From positions 3,100,001 through 3,164,000 of the forward strand of contig LSAX01000005.1 of assembly GCA_001557505.1 (NCBI GenBank): a stretch of 64,000 nt of DNA, written 5' to 3'. The translations under genes and the position numbers were made by a program. Of this stretch, positions 32,324 to 44,543 are shown piece by piece. Below the pieces are notes generated by a model. That model had not been told where the DNA came from and ran no database searches. It worked only from the letters and a program-made list of their open reading frames with translations. Within the stretch, counting starts at the first letter, position 1; the number at the start of each line of letters is the position of its first letter. Origin of the DNA: Reticulascus tulasneorum. Its lineage: Eukaryota > Ascomycota > Sordariomycetes > Glomerellales > Reticulascaceae.

Positions 32324-33410
32324 ATGTCCTTCACCTTTACACTCCGCCAGGCCCCCGCGCGCCTGGCGAAGCAGCTCCCCCAGCAGCTCTCAAAGTCCGC
32401 CTTCCGAACACCCGCCGCCCGCGCCTTCCATCAATCGGCCCCGAAGCCCAACACATTCTTCACAGCGCGAACAACGGGACTGGCCTCGTCCCTCGTCGCG
32501 AAAAATGCCTTCCGCGGCGCTGGCCGGTCGTACATGCAGCAGGCCGCACCCCAGGCGCAGGAGGGTGGGGGCATTCTACGGAAAATGCTCATGGGAGGAG
32601 CCATATTCGGAGGTTCGCTCATCGCCATCAATCTTGTCTTCAACCGCGAAACTCGAGACGATGGCGGCATGCCGGTATTTGAGCGGGAATATCTGAATAA
32701 CACCTTTCTACACACGGGTCTAGGTATAGGCATCATCGCCCTGACGGCAAGGCAAATGGTCAAAACTGGCTTCGTCTACCGGCTTATGGTCACAAATCCT
32801 TGGGTCGTTGCCATCGGTGGCCTCGGTCTCAGCTTTGCTACCATGATCGGTACAAGGTCCATCTCGCCTGACAAGTAAGTGGTTTTGAGCTCCGTCATAT
32901 CCAGGATCCTAGCTAATACGTCGCAGCTATATTCCAAAGTACGCCCTCTGGACTGCCTTCAACGCCACCCAGGCCGCATTCGTCGCTCCCCTCCTTACTA
33001 TGGTGCCCGGCGCCCTCCTCATCCGCGCCGGCCTGTACACCGTGGCCATGATGGGCACCCTCTCCATCGTTGGCGCAACCGCGAAGCAGGAGAAGTATCT
33101 CTACATTGGCGGTCCCCTCATGGCCGGTCTCGCCGTCGTTATCGTCTCTGGTCTCGCACCACTCGTCATTCCGGCAACCGCCGTCAGGACACTCGCCCTT
33201 ACCCAGAGCCTGTCTCTGTACGGTGGCCTCGCCCTGTTCGGTGGCTTCACCCTGTACGACGTCCAGAAGGTCTTGCACCACGCCCGGCTCGCTGAGCGAG
33301 GGCTAATCCAAAGAGACCCCGTCAACGAGAGCATATCACTCGAGCTCGACTTCCTCAACATCTTCATCCGGATGGTGCAGATTCTGATGATGCAAAACCG
33401 AAAGAAATAA
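32324..33410 (+). CDS. Mitochondrial Bax-inhibitor-1-family membrane protein (GHITM-like)
   Basis: BI-1/TMBIM-family protein of the inner mitochondrial membrane; relatives affect cristae structure, ion exchange and cell-death sensitivity. Exons 32324-32874 and 32927-33410 (52-bp intron, donor GTAAGT) give 344 residues. The N-terminal ~85 residues are rich in Arg, Ala, Gln and Ser with almost no acid (RQAPARLAKQLPQQL, then FHQSAPK), a mitochondrial presequence. Seven or so membrane spans follow, from MLMGGAIFGGSLIAINLVF through LYGGLALFGGFTLYDVQKVL. The C-terminal signature with NESISLELDFLNIFIRMVQIL is typical of the family. The first ATG in good context is at 32324. It is convergent with the MsrA gene. 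Confidence 0.92.
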
Positions 33411-33848
33411 AGTACCAGAACAACTTCCATCTGCACGGTACTACTGGCGATGGACAGGTGGTTTCCTGGAGGCGAAAACTTATCCCCTCTCTCGATCACT
33501 CTTAACGTGGATCAGGCTGAAACGTCAAAAAGACATGTATCATACTAGCTAAATAAGCAACTCATTCCCGTATACAAACACAGTTGGCTTCAGTGGAGTT
33601 CTGTGAATTAATTTATCATTTCAAAGAGTATTACCATGAGCACATGCACGAGCCAAGACAAGTCAAGTTTGTTTAATGTAATTTTAGCATAATCGTAAAG
33701 CTATATAGGTCTGGGCAACAGAACGGACTGTCCGTATGCGCGCATTACCCTAATCCAACACACCTCCAAACTCCAACTTTTGGACATCTAATTGTCCCGT
33801 ACAGGTTTATCCGTTTCAAATCTTACTCCGCTGCGTCTCTTCCCCCAG
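33411..33848. other. Short convergent intergenic
   Basis: AT-rich 3' flanks of the BI-1 gene (+) and MsrA gene (-); nothing else seen. Confidence 0.6.
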
Positions 33849-34475
33849 TCAATCCAACGGTGGGAATGATCGCAAGAAGTGACTGGGACACTCGTACCCG
33901 GACGGGTTCTTGTCCAAGTATAGCTGGTGATAATCTTCGGCGTTCCACCACTGGCCGGCGGGGATGATTTCAGTAACAATCTTGTTCTTCCACCACTTTT
34001 CGTTTGCCAACGCGGTCACTTCCTTGGCCACCTTCTCCTGCTCGGCGTCGTGGAAGTAGATTCCGCTCCTGTACTGCGGGCCCGCATCCGGGCCTTGGCG
34101 GTTCGCTGTCGTGGGATCGTGCATCTTGTAGAAGAACTCGAGGAGTTGACGGTATGTTACCTTGGAAGGATCAAATATAATCTGTGTCGCCTCGGCATGA
34201 CCGGACTTGCCGGAGCACACGGCCCGGTACGATGGGTTCTTCAGGTCGCCGCCGATGTAGCCGACGCGAGCATCGATCAGACCCTTGTCTGCGAAGTGCT
34301 TGCGGTACATGTGCTCTACACCCCAGAAACAGCCAGCTGCGACAGTCGCTTGCTGGGCGCCTTCGGGGATGTCGGCGGCGGCGGCTGCCGAGCTGCTGGA
34401 GGAGATGCCCATACTCGTGGATGCAGTGAAGGGGCGAATGAGGCGAGAGAGGAAAGCTGGTGTTGTGAATGCCAT
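33849..34475 (-). CDS. msrA: Peptide methionine-S-sulfoxide reductase
   Basis: Reduces the S-form of methionine sulfoxide in proteins and free methionine, repairing oxidative damage with thioredoxin as reductant. One exon, 208 residues. The catalytic motif GCFWGVEH has Cys49. Conserved blocks follow: VGYIGGDLKNPSYRAVCSGKSGHAEATQIIFDP, FFYKMHDPTTANRQGPDAGPQYRSGIY and EDYHQLYLDKNPSGYECPSHF (C-terminal Cys a possible resolving residue; quoted in parts). The first ~35 residues are Ser/Ala/Thr/Arg-rich with no acid until residue 35 and look like a mitochondrial presequence. A second in-frame Met at residue 22 could give a cytosolic form. Confidence 0.95.
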   Translation of the reverse strand: MAFTTPAFLSRLIRPFTASTSMGISSSSSAAAAADIPEGAQQATVAAGCFWGVEHMYRKHFADKGLIDARVGYIGGDLKNPSYRAVCSGKSGHAEATQIIFDPSKVTYRQLLEFFYKMHDPTTANRQGPDAGPQYRSGIYFHDAEQEKVAKEVTALANEKWWKNKIVTEIIPAGQWWNAEDYHQLYLDKNPSGYECPSHFLRSFPPLD

Positions 34476-35632
34476 TCCCAGAAATGCGATGATGGCGATG
34501 ACGAGAGCTAGGCGGGGTAGCTTGTGTAGCTGAGCAATCGTGACGGCTTTATTGACGATTGAGATAGTTGTAAGATGGAAGTGATGTGTTGATGGACAGA
34601 ATTGAATCAGTCGAGACTTCTCAGATACGATGAAGAGTTATATACAGCTGCCAGCACTGTTGTGATTCCACATATGTCAAACTGTCGAGGCGCAGGTGAA
34701 TCATCATTCGCCATCAAACTGACAAATACCACGCACGCTGCGCCACAAGGATCCAGGATCAGGATCGGATTCCAAATGTGGAGGCTTTGACTCGCGTGGC
34801 TTGACGCATGTGGCTGGTGAGCAGTCTGGACGGGAAAGGCTTGCCGAGAGCTTGTCTGTCCGGTGCTTTGTGGGGGAACCGGTGCAATCCACAGGGATTG
34901 GCTGGGCGTTCGAATATCGCTAGGGGGGCGCCATCTTTGATTCCAGAACCCCATCACGCAAGGACACCCGGCCCCCTCGCTCTGCACATTGCAGCAATAT
35001 CTCATCGCCGATATAGTAGCATGCATTCCCCATCACGAGCAACTGCTACGACACAGGGCTCCAAGAGTTCGTATCTATTTTCCTCCCGCCGCACAGCGAG
35101 ATGAGCTCGCATAGGAGAACCAGCTGGCTGAGGGGGCGGCAACCGGGTTAAAACTTAAAAAGGCTATTGACGCCTGCAAAGGCGGCCGGGAAGAACCCCT
35201 ATGACCTCATTTGCCGAGGGCGTTTACCTGGGGAACGCGAAGAGGCTGCCCTCCAGAGTTCGTATTGCTGACCTTGGTTGCTGGTGCGTTTAATTTCGAT
35301 CGATGCTCTCATACCTTGGGCAGGGCAATATGCGACTGTCCTGGGGCCTGGAACCAGGGCCTTGTAGAGTGCAGATCTGCAATACCACATCGTATTTGTA
35401 GGTGACGACTGTGGTCTTTGACCGTCACATGGGCAGCATTACCATTTGCTGCGCAAGAAGTGGTCAGCGCTTTGCATCTCCCTCGGCCATTACGTTGTCG
35501 TTCTCCCTTCACTATATAACTCTCCCTTCCCGCCGCTACCAATAGTTGATGCTCTCGACCAATATTCACTGCCAATCCAACAACCAACGCATCCATCTAT
35601 TCCACTGTTCCATAGCGCCTACGTCAGTCACC
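34476..35632. other. Divergent intergenic region
   Basis: Promoter space between MsrA (-) and the secreted protein at 35633 (+). Overlapping short frames on both strands show no domain. A TATA box is seen at 35513-35519. Confidence 0.6.
35513..35519 (+). promoter_or_regulatory. TATA box of the DUF7907-like gene
   Basis: TATATAA, 114 bases upstream of ATG 35633. It argues against the in-frame upstream ATG at 35546. Confidence 0.5.
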
Positions 35633-36346
35633 ATGTTCACATCCCCAGCCCTCCTCGCCCTCATCGGCCTCGCCACCGCATCACCTCTCTCTACCCGCCA
35701 AGTCAACCCCAACTACCCGCAAAAGACGGAAACTCTAGGCTTCACGCTCGTCGCCAACGTCACCGACCCTTCCAGCGACTTCACCACCTCAATCAACTAC
35801 TGGACCGTCTCTGGTGTCCACGTCGGCGCCGGCCAGAACATCGCCTCTATCTCCCCCGACTCGGCCCGAATCTTCTACCAGAACGGCACCACCGACGAGG
35901 TCTGGTATGGGCTGAGCAACATCCTCGCCGATGGCGGCACGCCGCCTTTCCCGTGGGGCATCCAGAAGAACCCCACCTCCGACGAGTTCGTCAACTCCTT
36001 GACCATCAACGCCGGACAGGGCGATGCCGGCTTCGGCTTCACAAGATTCCCCGACGGCTACACGTATCTCCGCGCCGCCAGCGGCACGTTCGTGGCCTGC
36101 AACGAAACCATCCCATACTATGGCCCCAACCGGTACTTCGTCACCCTGAAGTTCGCCGTCTTTACCTTTGACGAGGAAGGCGGCCATGAACACATTCCTC
36201 AGGGTTGCGTCCCCATCAGGCTGATTCCAGAGGTCGCCGAGCTGGCTGAGCTGCCCGATGACGCACTCGCCAGCCACGAGTACGCCCAGCCCACTTACGG
36301 CTATGAAGATGTCTCGGAGATTGACTGGAGCCAATATGGACCATAG
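35633..36346 (+). CDS. Secreted protein of unknown function (DUF7907-like)
   Basis: A 237-residue single-exon protein with signal peptide MFTSPALLALIGLATASPL and a likely dibasic-type propeptide end at STR. The body is a beta-rich fold (ETLGFTLVANVTDPSSDF, then WTVSGVHVGAGQNIASI), with two N-glycosylation sites (NVT, NGT) near the start and another (NET) beside one of two Cys residues. The C-terminal tail is acidic and Tyr-rich. Layout and the start block match a fungal family of secreted proteins annotated DUF7907, common in Leotiomycetes and Sordariomycetes. The start at 35633 is preferred to 35546 because the signal peptide begins there. Function is unknown. Confidence 0.75.
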   Translation: MFTSPALLALIGLATASPLSTRQVNPNYPQKTETLGFTLVANVTDPSSDFTTSINYWTVSGVHVGAGQNIASISPDSARIFYQNGTTDEVWYGLSNILADGGTPPFPWGIQKNPTSDEFVNSLTINAGQGDAGFGFTRFPDGYTYLRAASGTFVACNETIPYYGPNRYFVTLKFAVFTFDEEGGHEHIPQGCVPIRLIPEVAELAELPDDALASHEYAQPTYGYEDVSEIDWSQYGP

Positions 36347-39300
36347 AGTGGTTCGTTTGACAATGTGGAATGTGCCGTCTAGCTGCGCGGCATGTGTTGT
36401 GCTCTGATGATATCCAACAAGAGAAACGTGTCTCAACGATAGGGTCAGCAACTTAGCAGTGCGCCAACGGCACACACGGGTCTTCCAGTTGGAGTTTATG
36501 CGTGTTGCATTGGGAAAAGTTGTGCGTCGACAGCATTTATTGCTCTTGTGCTGTATCCGCACTTACATTCACCGGTCCGGAGCATTTTGTAGCATGGGCG
36601 GAGTTTTGGTCCTCGTTAGACGAGCCACCTACATTTTGTAAACTACTATTAATACAGTAATCACTTCAAGTATACGTTGCTTTCGCGCGTCCAGGGTCCA
36701 TTCGTTGACATATATCGTTGTTCGTCGTTCGTCCTCCAATTCAGTTACCTCCAGTTATTGCCCTTGTGGGTCCCGCGCATGGCTTGACGACCAATTCGCT
36801 TGATAGACTGGATTTACCGAACAACGAAGCCGTCGATTGGGTCTACACGCGGGGCTGCAAACGGGGCTACACCTGGGGGCTACAACCTTAAGTTTGGATC
36901 GTCGTGCTAATCATTAAAGTTTGACGATAGAAGGGAAGACTGACTCGAACTGGGTTGATTTCCGGGCTGATGTTGATAGAATGCCTAGTCAGTTTAGGAA
37001 CTGCTGATACCCCAAGTCTTCATTCATCCCTACCTTTCCAATTCGGCCTAGCCTCGACGGAGTGGAGGTCCCAATTTGAAAGTGTCCGCTAGTGTCCGCT
37101 GTTTCAACTCATCTCTGACGGCAGAAGGATCTCGTGGGGGATCTTTCCGCGTCATTTTTCTACGGTGGAGCCATACAGCTCATTGATATGGCATTCGCAC
37201 GACATCGTATGTGGAGGCAAGCCTGGTTCGGCGTGAGGCCGAGTCCCAAACCAAGATAGCTTCACTAATTCATAGTTAAAGGTTAATTTTGATTAGACCA
37301 AGTTTGAATTGGTATTCAGGAACATCTAATATGTGACACCTAACGATTCGCTAGTTTTACCACATGTCAGATCTATAGAGGATGCCCTTGAGGCTCCATA
37401 CTATCTGATTATACCGCCTGGCGATGCTGTCCTTACCATCGGCCCTGTAAATCAAGGTATGCCACAGCTTGGGGACAAGAAGCCAAGCCACGTTCGATGG
37501 CTCTGGAGCTCATATCTCCAGAGTTGGTCAAACTTCTCAATGCGGTTACGAAGAAACGGCAAGTGAAATATCTGACAGAAGGACATGATCGTTCATGAAC
37601 GCCAACTCCAGTGCTTTAGTTGACTCACTTCTCTCCCCTTACATATGGATCAGTACAAAGTTAGCTATGCGATTAGACTGGCACGAGTGTATGACTGCAT
37701 TAGTGCCTCGTCTAGTTGCTGACTGCTATGGAGATATTTATTGGCTTAAGACTACTTCCAGCTGGAAATCAAGTTCTTCCACTGTAGTTTTCAAGTATCG
37801 ACTCGCCCAGAAAAGCTCTCTATGTGGTTTTGATAACGACTGATGGCTTTTAGAAATGGCTTAAGGCATGTGATAGGCATATGTCTGGCTTCTCAACCGG
37901 CTGTAACATACCCGGTGAATACTCTATTCATATAGTCTTGAGGCGAATTGTCGGGCCAGGATATTTAGAGAACTTTTGCATACATTTGAACGCCAGATAC
38001 TGCCAATCCTGAGTTAGAATGGTCGGGAATACAAGGAGCTCCTCATGCTCAAATCATATCGATGCTCCCCCCCTCGTCTTTTGGTTGTAGATCGTGTCAT
38101 TGGAATATGCTCAGTGAAACGCAAGGGTTACAACCTACGTAATGAATCTCGGACCACGGCATAATCGATAAATGATATGAGGCTTGCGGCTTTCAAATCA
38201 TGATATTTGCACCACCAGAGGACCTGGTTAAGTCCGGCGACTGGTCGAGTGAAGGCTCTAACGGGTGACTGTTCATGTGGGAGAGTGTTGCCACATCAAG
38301 CTTCAACAACTCTGCTACTACCTGACCACATATATCAGCAGCTCTCCATACCGTGCCCTTGATGCTTTCCATCCGTATCCTGTAGTATATCTATGGCCCA
38401 CTCGAAACCGAAGGGCAGCAGAGAAACAAGCATTTGGCGGCAAGTTGTTAGTGATGGTATCCGGAGAATGGACAAGCCCGGGGTGATCAGACCGTCTCGA
38501 CTCTCGGGCGCCTTCCAAGCAACTTACCTCCTGCAGGACTACAACATTGCGGACGACAAGACATTGCCCTTGCATCCTTTCAGAAAGCACAAGAAACCTC
38601 AGACGAGCACTTTTCATGCATCTGGATCTTCTGATGATTGGTGGAACGATGACGACAGGGATCCGATGAGGAAGTCATGGTGGGGCGCTGGGACCCGCCA
38701 AATCATGCACGAACCCTGAAAACGTCAAGATAAAGTTGATCAGACTCGCCATCGATCCAGCACCACGGTCCAAGGACTATTTTTCCGTTAGCGTCTTTAC
38801 TCCTCACTGTGATACGAGCTAGGTGAAGTCATATCTCGCGACCGCCACAGATGGCCCTCCCCTGAGCAAACGCCATGTCATTTACGTGCCGGAAATCCGG
38901 CCAGACATGTGTGTGCACCCATGGAGACGCTACAACTAAGTTGGCGTTGGCGCGCTCAATCTTGATTTTCTGTGTCACAACCTCTCCTTACGAATGTGAG
39001 AACGCAGTAGACCTCGGGGACTCTTTCGGCACCTTCATCAGGAGCCGAATAGACGCTGCGCCGCCGCGTGATTCAAGACTGGCGCCGATACCTCCGGCAT
39101 GTCGGTGCGGGGTTCACATCATGCCGCAAACCAACATGAGAGTGCTGCTTTGCATGTGGGAGGAGGGGGGTTTAATTGAAAATCGGCAAACTGGCCACAG
39201 AGTCAGTCTTCAGGACGAATAGAGGAAATATGGTTTATGCTGTGAACGGTACCACGTAGGAAATCACGGGTGTTGGCGTAATCTCATGCGAACTAAGCTG

Positions 39301-41521
39301 CCGCGATCTGGAAGAAGCACTTAGACAAACACGTCTAGCCCTGCCATTCTTCCCAGTTTATTTCTGACAACACAATCGGAAGTATGAGATATGAGTAGCA
39401 AGTGTGGATCCGCTCCCATGCCCTATTCGCTGCAGGTTTCTTTGGAAACCTTGGGTCAATCTGCAGCCGCTGCCGCAGTTTCTGGCGCGCGGGACCGCAA
39501 TTTGGAGCCACAACCACATATTGGCATGGCCAGTCAGGTATCCCGTTCTCCGTTCTTCATCCAGCAAGGCGGACAGCGGGGCGATCAGCAAGGCGAACAG
39601 AGGTGATGAAGCAATCTAACAAAACTTGTTGGCCGGGTTTGCGGGATTTGCAAGTGAATTGAGAACGGCGGAAGCTGGCTACCTACTTCCAGCGCGGTCG
39701 ACCCTCAGCTTACCCTCCCTCGTCCATGGAATGCCATTGGGAGTTCTTGCGAGCGAGACTTTTGGGCGGGGTGTTGGGTCACACGGCCCGCCTGAAGCAG
39801 TGGAATCCAGTCTGAGTATTGGACGTGCGAGCTGTGGCTGAAATGGGGTACAAAGCCTGACGGGGCAATTCCACCATCAACTGGCCGTCAACACGGAGCG
39901 AGGAGAACCACTGCACGACGCAGGTCGCGTGTGCAAGCATCCCTTGTCATCGGGCCTATTTCAAGGTGGAAATCCACCATTGGCGAACGACTGCGGCGTG
40001 ACTACTCTTTCGCCATTGCCCACTTCATGGATGTCCTTCCCGGAGGCTTGCCGCAACGAGGGAAGCTTCAGAGGTCCAAATATGCCTGGCAAGATAGCCC
40101 ATCTGCAGGTTGATGTTGGAGTGGACACAGCAGTTGGAACGCTTGGCGTTGATGTAGCGCCAATCGTTGGGCCTCGCTTGATGCTCGATAGCGTGCGATG
40201 TTCGATTTCCATTTCGAGGCACCTCGAACCGCGGAGGAGGGCGGGCCGCATACCAGATAGGAAAGGCGCCATTTTGTATTCGCGCAGAGATCCATTTCGA
40301 TGAAATCTCCTGACAATCATACAGAAGTACCTCTTCAGAAAAGTCCGGCGAGATGTATTGGTCGCAGGCATTCGATTGAGGGATCATGTCGTTTCTCAAC
40401 ATCGAGCTGTATATTCTCCCAAATTTCTAACATAAGATCACCAAATTCGCGTCCAGCCGGGCTGGCTATTGAAAGATTCCCTTATGCTGCATGGCCATGC
40501 CGGCATTCTATTCGTCACAGCTAGACTATTGAAACGTGTATCAGCCCTGGAGACCTTCTGTGGCCTCAGGCCGAATTCTGCGTGGGAAGATGGGCCGCGT
40601 CCCGCGTGCTAGCCATGAACCCCCTTCTCCAGATCTCTCCAGCTTTTAAGCCCAATCGCTCTAACGTCTTTTGTGCGGATTGCTGTGCACCCTTGAACCG
40701 ATTATGTGTATCTTGAGAGGCGTGGCGGGCCAACATCTCCATACCCCAGAAAGTGTTTCCCCTCAGAAAACGAGCTTGTCGACAGGCCCCTTCGCAGAGC
40801 CCACAAAATCCCCAAGGAGTGACTGCGGAGCAACGCAACCCGCTGATCCGGGGAGGTAATGTGCCCCATCTGACTGGCAAATCAGAGCGAGCGATGTATC
40901 CCGTTGGCAGAAGAACCCGCAGCCACGACATTCAACGATCCCTCATCAGCACCGAGTCTATTTCCAGGTACCGCCTGCGGAATTCCAGTTGTATGCCAGT
41001 CTCGTTATTACCATGCAGCCATTGCGACGGTACTTTGTACCTGCCAAGCGGGCGCCCGTCTTGCACACATATCCGATGTACTTTGGTAGATCACGGAGTC
41101 GAGACTGGTCTCCAGACGTTGGCTGATTGTCGAGTGGCAATCCCGTACATGCAAACAATCCAGCCGATAAGTCTGCCCTTTCGAGCAGGGGGGAGCAACA
41201 CCGGCGCCAGAGATCGGCCAGACAAGGGTTGATACCACTCCCCGTCTAGCCGCTATTTCGGTCCAGGGTGCCTTCAGGCTCTCATGCATCGATGCTGAAA
41301 GTAGCCAGACATGGGATCCTCTCCATTAAAGATGGAGAGCTCACTTGTACGCTGCGACTAAGGGTCCGAAAATCATAAAATCGCAGCCTGTCCCACGTCC
41401 CTGGGATCTCCATTTCTCTTTTTCTCCATCATCGCCGGTCCATCTCCATCACAGCTCAGACTGTGGGTAATCAGTTTTTTATCCTCACACCTTCAATAGA
41501 GTCCTGGTATAAGTCGCAATC
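36347..41521. other. Gene-poor intergenic region
   Basis: About 5.2 kb with frames no longer than about 160 codons, mostly overlapping one another. A 108-codon plus frame at 38393-38719 is Trp/Asp/Arg-rich at its end and could be a small gene but has no other support. A tandem AGTGTCCGCT pair lies at about 37080-37099 and a CTCTCCAT/ATGGAGAG hairpin at about 41319-41339. No RNA gene or mobile element recognised. Confidence 0.45.
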
Positions 41522-43275
41522 ATGTCTGAGAAGCTTGAGGCGTCGGAGGTTGTCCACCACCATGGGGTCGACGAGAAGGCAAGGTCCTCCAGATATCCAC
41601 AACAACAACTTAGCGAAGTCTAACACGAGTCTTGTGTACAGAAAGATATCCAGACCAAGGTCATTAAGGGCAATGAGGCTTATGGCGAGGCCCTGATCAA
41701 GGCGCCACCATATGCGTGGACGCACGCCCAGATCATGATCTACGCGTTCTCCCTTGTCGGCTTCTTCTGCTCTACTATGAACGGCTACGATGGTTCCCTC
41801 ATCAACAACTTGCTACAGAATCCCGCCTTCAAGGAGCGATATGGTGTTGAGAATGACGGCATCTGGGCCGGCATTGTCTCCTCCATGTACCAGATCGGTG
41901 GTGTCGTGGCGCTGCCCTTCGTCGGACCAGCCATCGACAACTGGGGCCGTCGAATTGGAATGCTGATTGGCGCAATTATTATTATAGTTGGTACTTGCAT
42001 CCAGGCAACTGCCAACAACGCCGAGCAGTTCATGGGTGGCCGGTTTCTTCTCGGTTTTGGCGTCTCAATCGCCGCCGCCGCCGGCCCCATGTACGTCGTC
42101 GAGATCAACCATCCAGCCTACCGAGGAGTCGTTGGAGCTATGTACAACACGCTCTGGTTCAGTGGTGCAATAATTGCCTCCGGAGCTGCTCGTGGAGCTC
42201 TGGACATTGAAGGGGACTCGTCGTGGCGACTCATCACTTGGCTCCAGGCCCTGTTCTCCGGCCTCATCTGCATCTTCGTCATGTGGCTCCCCGAATCACC
42301 GCGGTGGCTCTACGTCAATAACAAGCAAGAAGCAGCAAGAGCTATGCTCACAAAGTACCATGGTAACGGCGACCCCAACTCCCCATGGGTCACCCTCCAG
42401 CTGCATGAGTACGAGGAGCTCCTCGACATGGACGGCGCAGACAAGCGCTGGTGGGACTACCGGGCGCTCTTCCGCAACCGCTCTGCTGTCTACCGTCTCT
42501 CTTGCAACTTGTGCGTTTCCATCTTTGGCCAATGGGCGGGCAACGCCGTGCTGTCTTACTTCCTCGGCTCCGTTCTCGATACCGCCGGCTACACCCACCC
42601 GGTCCAGCAGGCTAACATCACGCTCATCAACTCGTGCCAGCAGTTCGCCTTCGCCATCTTTGGAGCCTTCCTTGTTGACAAGGTTGGTCGCCGGCCGCTT
42701 CTACTCTTCTCTTTCAGTGCCTGTACTATTGTATGGCTCGGCATGACCGTCGCGTCCGGGCTCTGCGCCGCGTCCCAAGACGGCTTCGACGCCGACGGCA
42801 ACCCCGTTTTCACTAACGGCGCCGCCGGTCAAGCCGCCCTGGCTATGATCTTCATCTTTGGCTCTGTCTACTCCATTGGTATCACTCCGCTCCAGGCTCT
42901 GTACCCGGTCGAAGTGCTCTCGTTCGAGATGCGTGCCAAGGGCATGGCCTTCTCCTCCCTTGCCGTCAACGCCGCCGGTCTCCTGAACCAGTTCGCCTGG
43001 CCCGTCTCGATGGAGAAGATCGCCTGGAAGACATACATCGTCTTCACCGTCTGGGATGCCGTTCAGGTTGTCGTCATCTACTTCCTCTTGCCTGAGACCA
43101 AGGGCCGAACTGTGAGTGTCCACTCAACCGATCCCGCGACGTATTTACTGACATTTAATAGCTTGAGGAGCTCGACGAGATCTTCGCGGCGAAGCGCCCC
43201 GTCAAGGCTTCTCTTCAGAAGAAGGAGATTGCAGTTGACCAATATGGCGATGTTGTCAACATTACAGATGTCTAA
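41522..43275 (+). CDS. MFS sugar transporter (hexose/disaccharide permease-like)
   Basis: Plasma-membrane sugar:proton symporter type, 546 residues, 12 membrane spans. Exons 41522-41578, 41642-43111 and 43162-43275. The first intron needs a GC donor (AAG|GCAAGG) with acceptor TACAG at 41641 and a CTAAC branch site; no GT donor keeps the frame well. The second intron is a normal GTGAGT..TAG. Signatures: NGYDGSLINNLLQ in TM1, GRRIG after TM2, GRFLLGFGVSIAAAAGPMYVVE, the PESPRWL block, VGRRPLLLFS and PETKGRTLEELDEIF, the last joined across intron 2. The pattern resembles fungal lactose/hexose permeases; exact sugar unknown. The cytosolic N-terminus is His/Glu-rich. Confidence 0.92.
41579..41641 (+). 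other. GC-AG intron in the MFS transporter gene
   Basis: Donor GCAAGG after AAG, branch-like TCTAACAC at about 41619, acceptor TACAG; 63 bases. It joins the two exons in phase 0. Confidence 0.7.
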
Positions 43276-44182
43276 GGGGTCACGCACACGAACATACGCC
43301 ATCGGGCGAGAGTTGAAGTCTATAATTAATTATTTGTACCGTAAGTTTAGTTGGACAGAACTATGAAAGATGCCAATGCCTCTGCGCATCCAGTTCATTT
43401 AGCCTCGTTTCCTTCCAACCTTCATGGGTCTCATATGCCGTATCTTTAGCGTGTGTTTGCGGGCTTTTCTCCCATATTGTAGAACATCATGAGTTCGTGC
43501 AAATCGTGATGCCCCTGTGCCATGCAATCCTCAGTCTCTGTTGTGGAGATCTTTCTGGTTTCTCGGGACCGGATAACATTCTGGTCCCAAGTCTCCTTTG
43601 AGGTTGCTAAACGAGAAACCATATTCGGCAGGCAATATCAAATCCTTCTATGCCGGCACTTATAGTGATCCCAACCCGCCCACACCTAAATGCCGCTGAC
43701 CAAGATGCTTTCATAAATGCACCAATCATATCCTCATGACCTCCACCCCACTACCTCGCTTCACCGTCGCGCTGCAGGTGTCCAGTCGGCTTAATCCTCC
43801 GTATTGGGCCGGAATCGCCTTGAACGGCTGAAGGATTGCAAAACGCATTGTCTTCCTGACGGCTCTGCGTATCATTATGTTCATGTGTGAGGTGGAATTT
43901 GCTATCTTTGCATCTCCATTAGCGATCCCAAACTTGAAAGCTTAGTTGTGCTGATAAACCAGATGCACTTGAAGGTGGTAAAAATAGATTGCGGTTTTGT
44001 GGTGCGCTGCTGGCGACATTTAGCAGACAATCCTTCATGTGAAGACAATGTCATAATCCATAGGGATGTCCTAATGTTCATGTACCAGAGTGACATTGTT
44101 ATTTACGACCTGCTTCGGTAGCTGATCTTCGTCTGAGGTCAGCATTATGCTTAGCTTACCTGAGAAGTATCCGCCTCCGGTC
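43276..44182. other. Intergenic, AT-rich
   Basis: 3' flank of the transporter and the approach to the second MITE. No coding feature. Confidence 0.55.
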
Positions 44183-44543
44183 AAGCAGCCGAGTGGGTCG
44201 TAAAAAACAGTGCCGCTTTGTCAGTTGGATATTCAAGTACGTACCTAGCTATTCATGGCAACATTGTAATGAATATATTGTAAAATATCAAGATATTCAA
44301 GCAGCTACCATAGGAGTATTGTAATGAATATATCGTAAAGTATCAAGATATTCAAGTAGCTATTCATAGGAATTTTACAATGAGCATATTAGTAAGTATA
44401 TAGCAATGATTGGAATATTTGCCAACTTATACAACTTTCGCTTCACATACTCTCTAAAAGGAAAAGTTACCTGCAACTTGCGAAAATGAATCTGTCATCT
44501 TTTCGTCAAAGCGGCCCTGTTTTACGCAACCCACTTGGCAGCC
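44183..44543 (+). mobile_element. MITE copy 2 (about 345 bp) with degenerate target duplication
   Basis: Element about 44191-44535. Left end GTGGGTCGTAAAAAACAGTG and inverted right end GTGGGTTGCGTAAAACAGGG both lead into GCCGCTTT, so about 27-base terminal inverted repeats with a few changes. Flanks AAGCAGCC (44183-44190) and TGGCAGCC (44536-44543) share the last six bases, fitting an eroded 8-bp target duplication. Same orientation and family as 31801-32000, but longer owing to an internal tandem duplication and an AT-rich insert. Confidence 0.72.
44256..44370 (+). repeat. Internal ~55-bp tandem duplication in MITE copy 2
   Basis: The unit containing ATTGTAATGAATATAT, AATATCAAGATATTCAAG and AGCTA.CAT begins near 44261 and again near 44316; differences are mostly C/T or A/G. 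A partial third unit precedes (TATTCAAGTA...GCTATTCATGG, from about 44229). Copy 1 has one unit only. Confidence 0.75.

Noticed and set aside
38393..38719. 108-codon plus-strand frame
   Set aside because: No homology recognised, no promoter or splice evidence; could be a small gene but not supported.
31793..44543. A giant transposon (Starship-like) bounded by the two repeats
   Set aside because: No tyrosine-recombinase captain gene is present, and each repeat has its own inverted ends and target duplication, so they are separate MITEs.
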